64,000 nucleotides of DNA from Niastella populi (GTDB lineage: Bacteria; Bacteroidota; Bacteroidia; Chitinophagales; Chitinophagaceae), in NCBI RefSeq assembly GCF_002078015.1, contig NZ_LWBP01000024.1, positions 1 through 64,000 of the forward strand, in the 5' to 3' direction. Position 1 is the stretch's first letter. Each line of letters begins with the position of its first letter. The notes beneath the pieces are model-generated. The model was not told the DNA's origin. It was given only the letters and a program-made list of their open reading frames with translations, and did not search any database. Positions 35,551-45,700 of the stretch are shown here, piece after piece. Both the position numbers and the translations under genes were made by a program.

Positions 35551-36822
35551 TCAGATGTTTATCGTTAGCACTTCCTCTATACGGGTGGTATAACAGGGCG
35601 ATAATTTCAACTGGCGCAATTTCCATCGCGTGCCAAATCCCTGCAGGGCAAACCGTAATGCATTTTTCCCAAACGATCTGTTCACCGTGTCCACTACCTG
35701 CATCAGCTGCGAATTCCGTGCCCTGTTTTCCGTATCGAACATATTGTATTGTATCTTTTCGGCCGGCACCAGTTCCATGGCGGTGCAACCGGTTTTGTTG
35801 TAATTATAACCCGGCCGGTAAATGGTTTCAAAGCCCTGCCGGGCCTGCCGTATCAGTTCGTTGGTGCTGTTGGTTGCTTCGGGCAGCTGAATGGTAAGCG
35901 AACGAAAATACTGCGGCTCGTTGCTGCGGTGCGCATTGGTTTGCACAAAGATCTGGATGGCATTTGTAGCCAGCTGCTCACTGCGCAGCTTAGCCGCAAC
36001 CATAGCGGTAAAATTGGCCAGGGCTTCCATCACTTCATTTTTGTCGCTGAGCACTTTACCAAACCCGCGGGCAACGCACACCATTTTCTTTTTGGCCGGC
36101 ATTTCTTCGAACGGAATGCATGAAATACCTTTCAGCTCATTGTACATGCGCTGCCCCACTACCGAAAGGTTCTTTCTTATCCATTCTTCCGGCGCCCGCG
36201 AAACATCCCAGGCCGTTACAAAACCGTTGCGCGTGAGCAGTTTCGTATATTGGCTGCCGATACCCCAGATGTCGTTCACCGCCGTATTTTGCAAAGCGAA
36301 CTGCATTTTTTCCTCGGTGTCGATGCAATACACGCCCGCCTGTTTATTTCTTTTCTTCACCAGCCTGTTGGCCATTTTGGCCAGTGTTTTCGACGGGGCA
36401 ATACCTATGGAAACCGGGATGCCCACGTTTTGCATTATCATATTCCTGATGGTATGGGCGTAACCGGTTACATAGTGGTGCCTGAAAGAAGTGAGATCGA
36501 GGAAGGCTTCATCGATGGAATATACTTCCAGCCGGTCGGTATATTGCGACAGGGTGGTCATTACCCTGTCGCTCAGATCGCCATACAAGGTATAATTGGA
36601 AGAAAAAACCGATACGTTATGTTGTTGTAACAGGGATTCAATAAGAAAGGAGGGCGCGCCCATTTCAATTCCCAGCGCCCTGGCCTCGTCGCTGCGGGCA
36701 ATTACACAACCATCGTTGTTGCTGAGCACCACAATGGGCTTGTTTTGCAGCCCGGGCTGAAAAAGCCGTTCGCACGATGCATAGAAATTATTACAATCAA
36801 CCAACGCGATCATTTTTTTCAT
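35551..36822 (-). CDS. umuC: Y-family DNA polymerase V catalytic subunit UmuC
   Basis: 423 aa, same length as E. coli UmuC. The palm/finger motifs DCNNFYASCERLFQP and YSIDEAFLDL carry the catalytic acidic residues. SIGIAPSKTLAKMANRLVKK and the helix-hairpin segment WGIGSQYTKLLTRNG follow. The C-terminal tail RWKLRQLKLSPCYTTRIEEVL is the UmuC-type end. It performs error-prone synthesis past lesions together with UmuD' and RecA. The start overlaps the end of umuD' by 26 bp; the second Met (36813) is an alternative. Confidence 0.94.
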   Translation of the reverse strand: MKKMIALVDCNNFYASCERLFQPGLQNKPIVVLSNNDGCVIARSDEARALGIEMGAPSFLIESLLQQHNVSVFSSNYTLYGDLSDRVMTTLSQYTDRLEVYSIDEAFLDLTSFRHHYVTGYAHTIRNMIMQNVGIPVSIGIAPSKTLAKMANRLVKKRNKQAGVYCIDTEEKMQFALQNTAVNDIWGIGSQYTKLLTRNGFVTAWDVSRAPEEWIRKNLSVVGQRMYNELKGISCIPFEEMPAKKKMVCVARGFGKVLSDKNEVMEALANFTAMVAAKLRSEQLATNAIQIFVQTNAHRSNEPQYFRSLTIQLPEATNSTNELIRQARQGFETIYRPGYNYNKTGCTAMELVPAEKIQYNMFDTENRARNSQLMQVVDTVNRSFGKNALRFALQGFGTRWKLRQLKLSPCYTTRIEEVLTINI

Positions 36823-37174
36823 ATTTAAACTTTACTACCACTGCGGTTACCACACCCCATACCTGCATGTTCATTTCTTCTGTGACTACCAATGGTTTGT
36901 ACATGGGGTTCTCGGGGTGCAGCACCAGGCTTTTCCGCGTTTGAACAATACGGCGGACGGTAAATTCGCCATTTACCACCGCCAGCACGATCATGCCGCT
37001 GACGGGTTTTACCGACCGGTCAACCACCAGCAGCGAATCGTGTGGTATGCAGGCATTGATCATACTATCGCCCGAAACCCTGAAATAAAAAGTGGCGGTA
37101 GGGTGTTGCACCAGGTATTGCGACAATTCAATTACATCCTCCTGGTAATCTTTGGCCGGAGACGGAAAACCCAT
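36797..37174 (-). CDS. umuD: UmuD'-like subunit of DNA polymerase V (pre-truncated, catalytic Lys replaced)
   Basis: 125 aa of the LexA/UmuD S24 fold. The sequence starts MGFPSPAKDY, colinear with E. coli UmuD from Gly25, the first residue after the Cys24-Gly25 self-cleavage site. The inhibitory arm of 24 residues is therefore absent. The upstream frame has no other ATG, GTG or TTG before a stop at 37205-37207. Ser37 (SGDSM) aligns with catalytic Ser60. The residue aligned with Lys97 is Arg74 (EFTVRRIV instead of EFTVKKLQ), with no gap in between. Thus self-cleavage is both unnecessary and probably impossible. It should dimerise and activate UmuC directly. Overlaps umuC; two palindromic operators lie upstream. 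Confidence 0.88.
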   Translation of the reverse strand: MGFPSPAKDYQEDVIELSQYLVQHPTATFYFRVSGDSMINACIPHDSLLVVDRSVKPVSGMIVLAVVNGEFTVRRIVQTRKSLVLHPENPMYKPLVVTEEMNMQVWGVVTAVVVKFKYEKNDRVG

Positions 37175-37196
37175 AATTATTTGTTTGGTTGCAGTA

Positions 37197-37204
37197 CAAA
37201 AATA
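37197..37204 (-). promoter_or_regulatory. -7 promoter element of the umuD' operon
   Basis: On the minus strand TATTTTTG is an exact TAnnTTTG match 23 bp before the umuD' start. It overlaps the first operator by two bases. Confidence 0.55.
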
Positions 37205-37242
37205 CTAAGATATTTAGTAGTTTTGTACTAATATATTTAGTG
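37203..37242. promoter_or_regulatory. two 17-bp palindromic operators (TACTAA-N5-TTAGTA)
   Basis: Site 1, 37203-37219: TACTAA gatat TTAGTA, a perfect palindrome. Site 2, 37226-37242: TACTAA tatat TTAGTG, one mismatch. Centres are 23 bp apart, about two helical turns. They lie over and just upstream of the umuD' -7 element, where a LexA-like or XRE-type repressor would block transcription. The identity of the repressor is inference. Confidence 0.7.
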
Positions 37243-37479
37243 GAAAACTTTTTGTTTTTAGTGCTCCACTTCCTGTTCTTAAGCGTGTGGGGGAGAAGAT
37301 AATGCTGATAAAATGCAGATGCTGAGCGGCTTTAGTAACAAGTTTCCGGTGGATGATCACTGTACCGTTCGTAATTAAAAAAGTTATAGCGACAACCAAA
37401 AAAAGAACATGTTATAACAAAGAAAGTACAAACCATCCTTTATGCTTTTTCAATATGAATTTGTTTTTTTCTTTGATAC

Positions 37480-37764
37480 ATGGAAAGAGATCCACGATAT
37501 AAAGCAGTTAAAATATTGATCGAAGGGCGACATATAACCGAATTCAAGGAAATCTTTACCCATGTTCCGAAAACTATAATGGCTCACGACCTGGGGACCA
37601 ACAATAACCGGATGACGCGTTTGATCGAGCACGTTGAGCAGTTTACGTTAGCAGAGTTATACAAGATCAGCAATCTGTTGGATGTGGATTATAAGACGAT
37701 CTTTTCGCTTGCGCATACACAACATTTCGGTAATGACAAAAGGGGCAGAAAAGTAAAACCTTGA
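37480..37764 (+). CDS. small XRE-like helix-turn-helix protein, 94 aa
   Basis: The core DPRYKAVKILIEGRHITEFKEIF followed by PKTIMAHDLGTNNNRMTRLI resembles the lambda-repressor-like fold of short Bacteroidota regulators that have no extra domain. FTLAELYKISNLLDVDYKTIFSLA gives helices 4-5. It is divergent from the umuD' operon and may bind the operators there, though the distance (about 240 bp) leaves this open. The end is basic (KRGRKVKP). Confidence 0.7.
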   Translation: MERDPRYKAVKILIEGRHITEFKEIFTHVPKTIMAHDLGTNNNRMTRLIEHVEQFTLAELYKISNLLDVDYKTIFSLAHTQHFGNDKRGRKVKP

Positions 37765-38207
37765 ACCGGCAACAACTGATACGCTGTAAACCGGTTATCC
37801 TATTATGTCCGCCTTATCCATAAGCGCCCACTTACTCCGCAATGGCGGCGGTGGGTCAGGCACCGACTCCTCCCATGTCCATAAATGATTAGTAGCCCGG
37901 AGGGGTATGAGGGCTGTCCTGGTTACAACCGGGATGGCCCTTTGTATTTTGGGGAATGGCTGGCTGGTAGCGAGTGGGCAAACGGCAAACGTGAAACGTG
38001 AAACGGCAAACCTCAGCGCGGCGTACGTCGGCGATCGGCAATTCGCCTTCGCCCGGGCCACGGCGAACCAGCCGGCACCCCCTGACCATCCGAAGCGAAG
38101 GCGAAGGAGGAGCGATCGGCTTAAAATTGAGACACTGAAAGGCCGGATATCAATCTCAAATATCGCAAGTCTTTTCACGTTTCACGTTTCGCGAGGCCAT
38201 TCACAAT
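37765..38207. repeat. element E: GC-rich intergenic region bounded by inverted word repeats
   Basis: AAACGTGAAACGTGAAA (37987-38003) is the perfect 17-bp reverse complement of 38173-38189. Between them is a GC-rich interior with a further inverted pair (cgccttcgc near 38043, gcgaaggcg near 38095). Left of the arms is about 200 bp without recognisable features. A minus-strand frame of 127 codons crosses the element but looks like compositional read-through. Confidence 0.65.
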
Positions 38208-41200
38208 TCACGCATGAACAATCCTGTTGGCCCATTTCTTCAACACCAGCACCAGGTCTGCCGGGTTCACCGGTTTGCTTAAATAGTCGTTCATGCCGGC
38301 CTGCAGGCATTCCTCTTTGTCTTCCTGCATGGCATTGGCCGTCATGGCAATGATCACCGGTTGCGGCCGTGAAGCTTCTTTCCTGATGATTTGTGTGGCT
38401 TCCAGGCCATCCATTTCAGGCATTTGCACGTCCATCAAAATTATGTCATACGGTTTTTGTTCCTGCATGTGTACCGCCTGTTCGCCATTTTCGGCCAGGT
38501 CGAATTGATAGCCCAGTTTATTTAAAATGGCCGTAGCCACCGCCTGGTTGAAGGGATTGTCTTCGGCGAGTAATATCTGCAGGGGATATTGCGTGGCAAA
38601 TTCGGCTTGCAGCACGTTCGGAGTTGCTGTTTCTTTTTCCGCTGCCCCGTTAAACGTATTGCTGAGGGTGTTCAAAATGTATTTACACAAAACCTGTTGT
38701 TTAACAGGTTTCGTCAATACGAAGTTGAAGAGGTCGCGGTGTTCTTTGCTGAGGTCGTCGCCAATCGAGCTCAATAGTATAACGGGCAAATGGGGATAGC
38801 GATCGCGAATATGACCGGCGAGCTCAACACCCGGCATTTCGGGCATATGCATATCGGTTAGTACCAGATCGGGGTGCGGGCCGGTGGCCAATAACTCCAG
38901 CGCCTGGTTGCCCGACTGGGCTATAATGGGTTGCAGTTGCCAGAGTTCCAGTTGCGTTTTCAGTATTTTTCTGTTGGTGGCGTTGTCATCCACTACCAAT
39001 ATTCGTTTGCCGGCAATGTCCTGCATGTTCACAGATGTTTCTTCCCCTGAATCATGGCTGGCGGCTTTTGTGGCTATGGCAAAAGCAAAAACAGATCCCC
39101 GGCCGGGTTTGCTTTCCACTTCAATATAACCGCCCATAAGCCTGATCAGTTTTTCACAAATGATAAGCCCCAGTCCCGTACCGCCATATTTGCGGGTAGT
39201 GGAATGGTCAACCTGTGAAAAGGCTTTGAACAGGCGCTCCAGTTTATCTTCAGGTATACCGATGCCGGTATCGCGCACTTCAAATCCCAATTGAACGCCT
39301 CCGTGTTTATACATATTCATCAGGTATACCCGTACAAATACTTCGCCGGCATGCGTGAATTTAATGGCATTTCCAACCAGGTTAATTAGTATCTGGCGCA
39401 AACGGGTACTGTCGCCGGTGATCCTGTCCGGTACCTTGCATTCGATCTGGTAAACGAGATCGAGCCCTGTTTGTGCTGCCTTCGGCGCAAACATGTCAAG
39501 CACTTCCTCGATGCAGGTACGCAGGTCGAATTCTTTTTCTTCCAACTCCATTTTCCCCGATTCTATTTTGGAAAAGTCGAGTATATCGTTGATTACGGTA
39601 AGCAGGTTTTCACCGCAGGTTTGAATGGTTTCGGTATAGGAACGCTGTTCGCCGGTAAGCGAAGTTTGCCCAAGCAGCGAGGCCATGCCAATGACCCCGT
39701 TCATGGGTGTACGTATTTCGTGGCTCATGGTGGCGAGGAAGATGCTTTTGGCTTTATTCGCCTGTTCCGCTTCGGCGCGCGCCTGCTCTGCATCTTCGCG
39801 GGTGCTGCGTTCTACATTGATGGCACATTCCAGTTGCCGGGTGCGTTCGCCTACCAGCCTTTCCAGCGCTGCGTTGTGTGCTTTAATGCTGCGTACACGG
39901 TAGCTGTAGATGAGTAAAATGCCGGCAACAAGACCAATGCCGCATAACAGTTGAAACCAGAGGGTTGAATAAAATGGCGGCAGAATGGTAAGTTGAATGG
40001 AAGCCATACGGGAGCTCCAGGCGCCGTCGCTGTTAAGCCCTTTTACTTCCAACGTATAGTTTCCGGCATCAAGGTTCGTGTACGTGGCAGTGCGGCGGGT
40101 GCCCACATAGTTCCAGTCTTTATCGAAGCCTCTTAGTTTGTATGCGTATTGTTTTCTCTCTTTGGTGGTATAGTTGAGCGATACGAAATCAAATGAAATT
40201 ACCGAGCTTTTATACGACAGTACGATGCGTTTTGTTTCACTTACCGGCCGGGTAAGCGGGGAGTCGGGATCGAGCTCGTCTGCCACCGGTACTTCTTTAT
40301 TGAATATCTGGAAACCGGTAAACATCAGCGGCGGTTCATACAATTGCCGTTGAATGCTGTCGGGGAAAAATTCATTGAAACCATTCACTCCGCCGAAGTA
40401 CAGGTAACCTGAACGGCTTTTCAGCACGGAAGTGCCGGTAAATTCATTGGATTGCAGCCCGTCGGCAACGGAAAACTTTTTACAGTCACCGGTAACCGGG
40501 TTAAACCGGCAAATACCATGATTGGTGCTAAGCCATAAGTTGCCTTTGCCGTCTTCGGCTATACCGAAAATGATATTGCCTGGCAATCCATCGCGCATGG
40601 TATACGATCTGAACCGGTTGGTAGCAGGGTTGTAGCAATTCAGGCCATAATGTGTGCCGATCCAGATGTTTTTGTATTTGTCTTCGTGAATGAAGTTGAT
40701 CTGGTCACTGCTTATACTGTTGTTTTTATCAGCGTGGGTAAAGCGCGTGAACAGGCCTGTTTTTTTATCGAACCGGTTGATGCCGCCTTCAAAAGTTCCG
40801 ATCCAGATATATCCTTTGCTATCCTGCACGATATTTAATATGCGGTCATTGCTGATGCTGTTGCTGTTGGTGCTGTCGAACCGGTAATTGGTGAAAGTGC
40901 CGGTTTTAATATTGTATTTGTCAATGCCCTGGCCATACGTGCCAAACCACATTTCCTTATCTGCATCCTGCATAATGGCGCAAACATTGTTACCGGCAAG
41001 GCTGTTGCGAACATTTTCTTCGTGCTTCAGGTGCCGGTAGGTATTGTTCTTTTCGTTGTACACGGTTATGCCGCCTCCGTAAGTGCCCATCCACACATTG
41101 TGGTCTTTATCGCCGAACAAACTGATGACCACATTGCCGCAGATGCTGTTGGCATTTCCTTTTTGGTGAGTGAACCGTTTGAATTGTTTGGTGTGGGGGT

Positions 41201-42392
41201 TGAACCGGTTCAATCCACCGCCATCGGTTCCCAGCCAAACGAAACCATCGGCGCTTTCACAAATGCCCAGCATTTTGTTATGGCTAAGGCTATGGGGCGA
41301 ACTGCTATGCTTGTAGTGGGCAAATTTGTTAAACCCTTTGCTATGTAAATTTATACCGCCATTGTAAGTGCCTACCCACATATTTCCCTGCCTGTCTTTG
41401 TAAACTGAGTAAATGGAATTATTGGTAAGGCTCCGGTCATCGATATCGTCCTGGGTATAGGTAGAAAAATTGCCTGTTTCGGGGTTCATGATACTTAATC
41501 CGCCGTTCTCGGTGCCTACCCAGATCTGGCTGGCATCGTCTTCTGCAAGCGCGAAAACAACGTCGATGGGTAAACTGTTGGCCTTGGCAGCATCATGCCT
41601 GAAATGACGGAATCCGCTTTGGCCGGTTTCCATTACATTCAATCCGCCGCCCACCGTACCGATCCAAAGCCGGTGGCGGCTGTCTTCAAAAAAGCTGCAG
41701 ATATTGTTGCCCGAAATAGACCTGGGTTCAGCCGGGTTGTGCCGGAACCGGGTGAAAGTGCCGGTTTTTTTATTGAAAAGGTTCAATCCGTTGCGCAGGG
41801 TGCCTGCCCACAACCGGTTGCGGCTATCTTTATAGATCGTTGTTACGAAGTTGTCACTGATGCTATTTGTATCGTTTTTGTTGAAAACATATTTCGTAAC
41901 CTGCCTCGTTTTGAGGTTAAGCTGGTTCAGTCCGCTGGTTTGTGTGCCTATCCATAACAGGCCGTCTTCATCAAACCGAAGAGAGGTAATAAAATTATCG
42001 CCGATGCTGTTGGTGTTTTTTCCCCGGTACCTGTAATGGGTAAATTTTTTTGTGTGCCTGTCGAACCGGTCAACGCCGCCGCCCCAGGTGGCGATCCAGA
42101 GGTTTCCACTGGTATCTTCAATAATGTTTTTGATAAAGTTATGGCTGAGGCTGTTTGTGTCGGCTGAGCTATTCTTATACACGGTAAAGCCATAGCCATC
42201 GTACATATTGATGCCATCCTTTGTGCCAAACCACATAAAGCCCCTGCTGTCTTGCAGAATACAGGTAACATTGCTTTGGGAAAGCCCATCGTTTATTCCC
42301 AAATGCTCAAAGCGGAGTTGTGGTTGTTGTGAGTATGCAACAAACCCATGGCAACATTGTAATACCAGCAGCAGGCTCACTATGTATTTCAT
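38208..42392 (-). CDS. hybrid two-component sensor kinase with periplasmic propeller and two receivers
   Basis: 1394 aa. Signal peptide to about residue 21. Many two-component-regulator propeller repeats (about 30-690; [18 protein letters not shown] type) form two seven-bladed propellers, then a Y_Y_Y domain (about 730-795). One membrane helix is near 805-825, followed by a coiled linker. HisKA has the phospho-acceptor His near 891 ([11 protein letters not shown]). The HATPase has [13 protein letters not shown] and KYGGTGLGL. Receiver 1 has its Asp near 1177 ([11 protein letters not shown]) and receiver 2 near 1317 ([13 protein letters not shown]). The protein ends after receiver 2, without the AraC-type DNA-binding domain or Hpt domain. 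Divergent from the first susC, it is probably the sensor of this locus, but it needs a separate output protein. Confidence 0.92.
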   Translation of the reverse strand: MKYIVSLLLVLQCCHGFVAYSQQPQLRFEHLGINDGLSQSNVTCILQDSRGFMWFGTKDGINMYDGYGFTVYKNSSADTNSLSHNFIKNIIEDTSGNLWIATWGGGVDRFDRHTKKFTHYRYRGKNTNSIGDNFITSLRFDEDGLLWIGTQTSGLNQLNLKTRQVTKYVFNKNDTNSISDNFVTTIYKDSRNRLWAGTLRNGLNLFNKKTGTFTRFRHNPAEPRSISGNNICSFFEDSRHRLWIGTVGGGLNVMETGQSGFRHFRHDAAKANSLPIDVVFALAEDDASQIWVGTENGGLSIMNPETGNFSTYTQDDIDDRSLTNNSIYSVYKDRQGNMWVGTYNGGINLHSKGFNKFAHYKHSSSPHSLSHNKMLGICESADGFVWLGTDGGGLNRFNPHTKQFKRFTHQKGNANSICGNVVISLFGDKDHNVWMGTYGGGITVYNEKNNTYRHLKHEENVRNSLAGNNVCAIMQDADKEMWFGTYGQGIDKYNIKTGTFTNYRFDSTNSNSISNDRILNIVQDSKGYIWIGTFEGGINRFDKKTGLFTRFTHADKNNSISSDQINFIHEDKYKNIWIGTHYGLNCYNPATNRFRSYTMRDGLPGNIIFGIAEDGKGNLWLSTNHGICRFNPVTGDCKKFSVADGLQSNEFTGTSVLKSRSGYLYFGGVNGFNEFFPDSIQRQLYEPPLMFTGFQIFNKEVPVADELDPDSPLTRPVSETKRIVLSYKSSVISFDFVSLNYTTKERKQYAYKLRGFDKDWNYVGTRRTATYTNLDAGNYTLEVKGLNSDGAWSSRMASIQLTILPPFYSTLWFQLLCGIGLVAGILLIYSYRVRSIKAHNAALERLVGERTRQLECAINVERSTREDAEQARAEAEQANKAKSIFLATMSHEIRTPMNGVIGMASLLGQTSLTGEQRSYTETIQTCGENLLTVINDILDFSKIESGKMELEEKEFDLRTCIEEVLDMFAPKAAQTGLDLVYQIECKVPDRITGDSTRLRQILINLVGNAIKFTHAGEVFVRVYLMNMYKHGGVQLGFEVRDTGIGIPEDKLERLFKAFSQVDHSTTRKYGGTGLGLIICEKLIRLMGGYIEVESKPGRGSVFAFAIATKAASHDSGEETSVNMQDIAGKRILVVDDNATNRKILKTQLELWQLQPIIAQSGNQALELLATGPHPDLVLTDMHMPEMPGVELAGHIRDRYPHLPVILLSSIGDDLSKEHRDLFNFVLTKPVKQQVLCKYILNTLSNTFNGAAEKETATPNVLQAEFATQYPLQILLAEDNPFNQAVATAILNKLGYQFDLAENGEQAVHMQEQKPYDIILMDVQMPEMDGLEATQIIRKEASRPQPVIIAMTANAMQEDKEECLQAGMNDYLSKPVNPADLVLVLKKWANRIVHA

Positions 42393-42794
42393 TATCTGAT
42401 CAACCTGTGATCTGCCGCTTGTTTTTTATGGTTGTTTGGGACGGGAGATCCAGGCAGCTAAGGAACGCCTCACAAAGGTGATTGTATATCATGCTATTGG
42501 GTGTTTCTATGTAAATAAGGAATTGTAAGGAGCCCGCTACATGTTAGTATGTATTTCTGAAAAATATCACTGCGGTCTTTCACGTGGTACAACGTGTATG
42601 TTGATAGTGTAAAACGCTTATTGTCAGTACGTGAATGGTTGTTTTTTAAAGAAAACAGCCAGTAAAAATTTATACAGGAGAGCTGCAATCGCATTGGTAA
42701 GATAGTTTAATATAATGCCAAACTAACAATAACGCGTAGTGTTTGTTGGTGGTAATTTGGTAGTGCTTATAGATCGCCGCCAAAACTAACGATT
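42393..42794. promoter_or_regulatory. divergent regulatory region between hybrid sensor and susC
   Basis: 402 bp with no gene; it must hold the promoters of both flanking genes. No exact TAnnTTTG match is seen; TAATTTG at about 42755 and TAGTGTTTG at about 42737 are off-consensus by spacing. Confidence 0.45.
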
Positions 42795-45700
42795 ATGACA
42801 CCGACTTGCCCCGCCCCAACGAGGTGGATAGCAGCGCTTTGCTGTTTACTATTCACTATGTATGGCGCTTATGCCCAGGAGCCGCCCGCTTATTCAATAT
42901 TTCAAAAACAGCCGCCGGTTATTCCGTTACGGGTTTATACTCCCCCGCCGCCCGATAATGAGGTAAGAGGAACCGTTACCGATTCGGCAGGCAGCCCCAT
43001 GCCCGGTGTTTCCGTTTTTGTAAAAACACAAACCGGCACCGGAACAACCACCGACATCAACGGTAAATACATCTTATCGGTCCCAAATGATAATGTAGTG
43101 CTGGTGTTTTCCATGGTAGGCTTCGACATCCAGGAAATACCGGTAAAAGGAAAAGAAGTGATCAATGTACTATTGAAGCGCGCCTCCAACTCATTGAACG
43201 ATGTAGTGGTAGTTGCCTATGGCAAACAACGAAAACGCGATATCGTTGGCTCCATGACCACTATCAGTCCCGAAGAATTGAAAGTGCCTTCCAGTAATCT
43301 CACCACAGCCCTTGCCGGCCGGTTGGCAGGTGTCATTGCCTATCAAACAACCGGTGAGCCGGGGCAGGACAATGCCCAGTTCTTTATACGCGGCGTAACC
43401 ACCTTTGGTTATAAAACATCGCCGCTTATTCTTATCGATGGTGTTGAGTATACCGCAACCGACCTCGCCCGTATTCAACCCGATGATATCGCCAGTTTTT
43501 CCATTATGAAAGATGCTACGGCCAGTGCTTTATACGGCGCCCGTGGGGCCAATGGGGTTATACTGGTAACCACCAAAGAAGGAAAACAGGGAAAGGCCAA
43601 AGTGTATATCCGCTTCGAGAACTCCGTTTCACAACCAACCAAAACCGTACAATTGGCCAACCCCGTCACTTATCTCAAACTGCACCAGGAATCGGTATTG
43701 ACGCGCAACCCGCTGGCGCCGCTTCCTTATTTGCAAAGCAAGATCGATTATACGCAACTGGGAGTAAACCCGAACATGTTTCCCGCCGTTGACTGGATGG
43801 AGATGTTGTTTAAGGATAGGGCAACCAACCGGCGGGGTAATTTCAGCGTTAGCGGGGGCGGACAGATCGTCAACTATTTTCTCGCCGGTTCTTTTACACA
43901 GGACAACGGGATCTTAAAAGTAGACAAACGCAATAATTTCAATAATAACATTAACCTGAAAACGTATAACCTTCGTTCGAATGTCGGATTGAAAGTAACC
44001 CGCACTACCGATGTGATGGTACGTTTATATGGCACCTTCGATGATTATAATGGTCCGGTCGACGGCGGTTCGGGGTTGTATAGAAAAGTGATGCGAACAA
44101 GCCCTGTATTATACCCGGCATATTATCCCGTTGATTCAGCGCATCAGTTTGTAAACCATATTATGTTCGGCAATTTCGATAAGGGAAATTACCTGAACCC
44201 CTATGCCGATATGGTGTCGGGTTATAAGGACTATAACAAGTCGCTGATGTCGGCCCAGTTCGAAGTACGGCAGGACCTTTCCTTTGTTACCCCCGGGCTG
44301 GCCGTTCGTGCATTTACGAACATCAACCGCTCTTCTTATTTCGATGTATCGCGCAGCTACAATCCTTTTTATTATAGCGCAAATGCGTATGATAAATACA
44401 CCAACACATATCAGTTAATGGTCATCAACCCCGACCAGGTGGGCGCCGGTGCAGTGCCGCAGGGCGGCACAGATTATTTGGGCGCGCCCGTTGGCGGTGA
44501 TAAAACAGTAACCTCCAACTTTTATTTTGAAGGCGCAGCCAACTATAACAGAACGATTGAAAAACATGGCATCAGCGGGTTGATGGTGGTTACCGCGCGG
44601 AGCCGGCAGGAGGGCGACACGAAAACATTGCAGAAGTCGCTGGCATATCGCAATATGGGTGTTTCAGGCCGCGCCACCTATTCGTTCGACAGCCGGTATT
44701 ATGCCGAATTCAATTTCGGTTATAACGGCTCGGAGCGGTTTTATAAAACCGAACGTTTCGGGTTCTTCCCTTCGGTGGGTATGGCCTGGTATGTTTCCAA
44801 TGAAAAATTCTTCGATCAATATAAATCGGCGATCAATAAACTCAAACTCAGGGCCACCTATGGCCTGGTTGGCAATGATGAGATCGGAAGCGCCGACGAT
44901 CGTTTTTATTACCTGAGCGATGTGAACCTGAACAGCACGGCCAATAATCCTGCATTCGGTACCGATGGCCGTTATACCCGCAATACCATTGCCATTAACC
45001 GCTATGAGAACAGGGATATTACCTGGGAAACGTCAAGGAAGGCCAATTATGCCATGGAGCTAAGCCTGTTTGGCAAATGGGATATTATTGCGGAGTATTA
45101 TACCGAGAAGCGGTATAATATCCTTATGGGCCGTACCTATATTCCCTATACACTGGGGTTGCAGGTTGATCTGGAAAATAATCCGCCCAAGGCCAATGTG
45201 GGCGAAGCATCGGGGCATGGGATCGATATCTCCGTTGAATATTTACAAAACTTTGGTAAGAACCTGCTGGTGCAGGCCCGCGGTAATTTCACCTACGCCC
45301 GCAGCCGGCTCGATAAAAATGAATCCCTGCAATACGGAGATGAGCTCTTCTACCTCAACCGCACCGGTTATCCTATTTCGCAGGCATGGGGATATATAGC
45401 AGAACGCCTGTTTGTCGATGACGAAGAAGTAAAGAACGCACCGGCGCAAACTTTTGGTGATTATAAAGGCGGTGATCTCAAATACCGCGATGTAAATGCC
45501 GATGGAGTGGTTGATAAACTCGATATGGTGCCGCTGGGTTATCCCACTACACCCGAGATCACCTACGGGTTCGGTGTTTCCGCCAAATACAAAGGGTTCG
45601 ATATTTCCACCTTCTTCCAGGGAACGGCCCGCCGTTCTTTCTGGATAGACGTACGGGCCACCGCTCCGTTTGTATCGTACCGGTATAGCGGAAGCGAACT

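Larger units (their letters stand above)
37175..37479. promoter_or_regulatory. divergent intergenic region between umuD' and an HTH gene
   Basis: 305 bp. The 70 bp next to umuD' hold its promoter and two palindromic operators. The remaining part toward 37480 is AT-rich with no gene. Confidence 0.6.

Noticed and set aside
37795-38178. 127-codon minus-strand frame between the HTH gene and the sensor
   Set aside because: It crosses the inverted word repeats of element E and its composition follows the GC-rich repeat; no supported homology.
42737-42762. TAnnTTTG promoter for the first susC
   Set aside because: Matches have the wrong spacing (TAATTTG and TAGTGTTTG), so no promoter is called.
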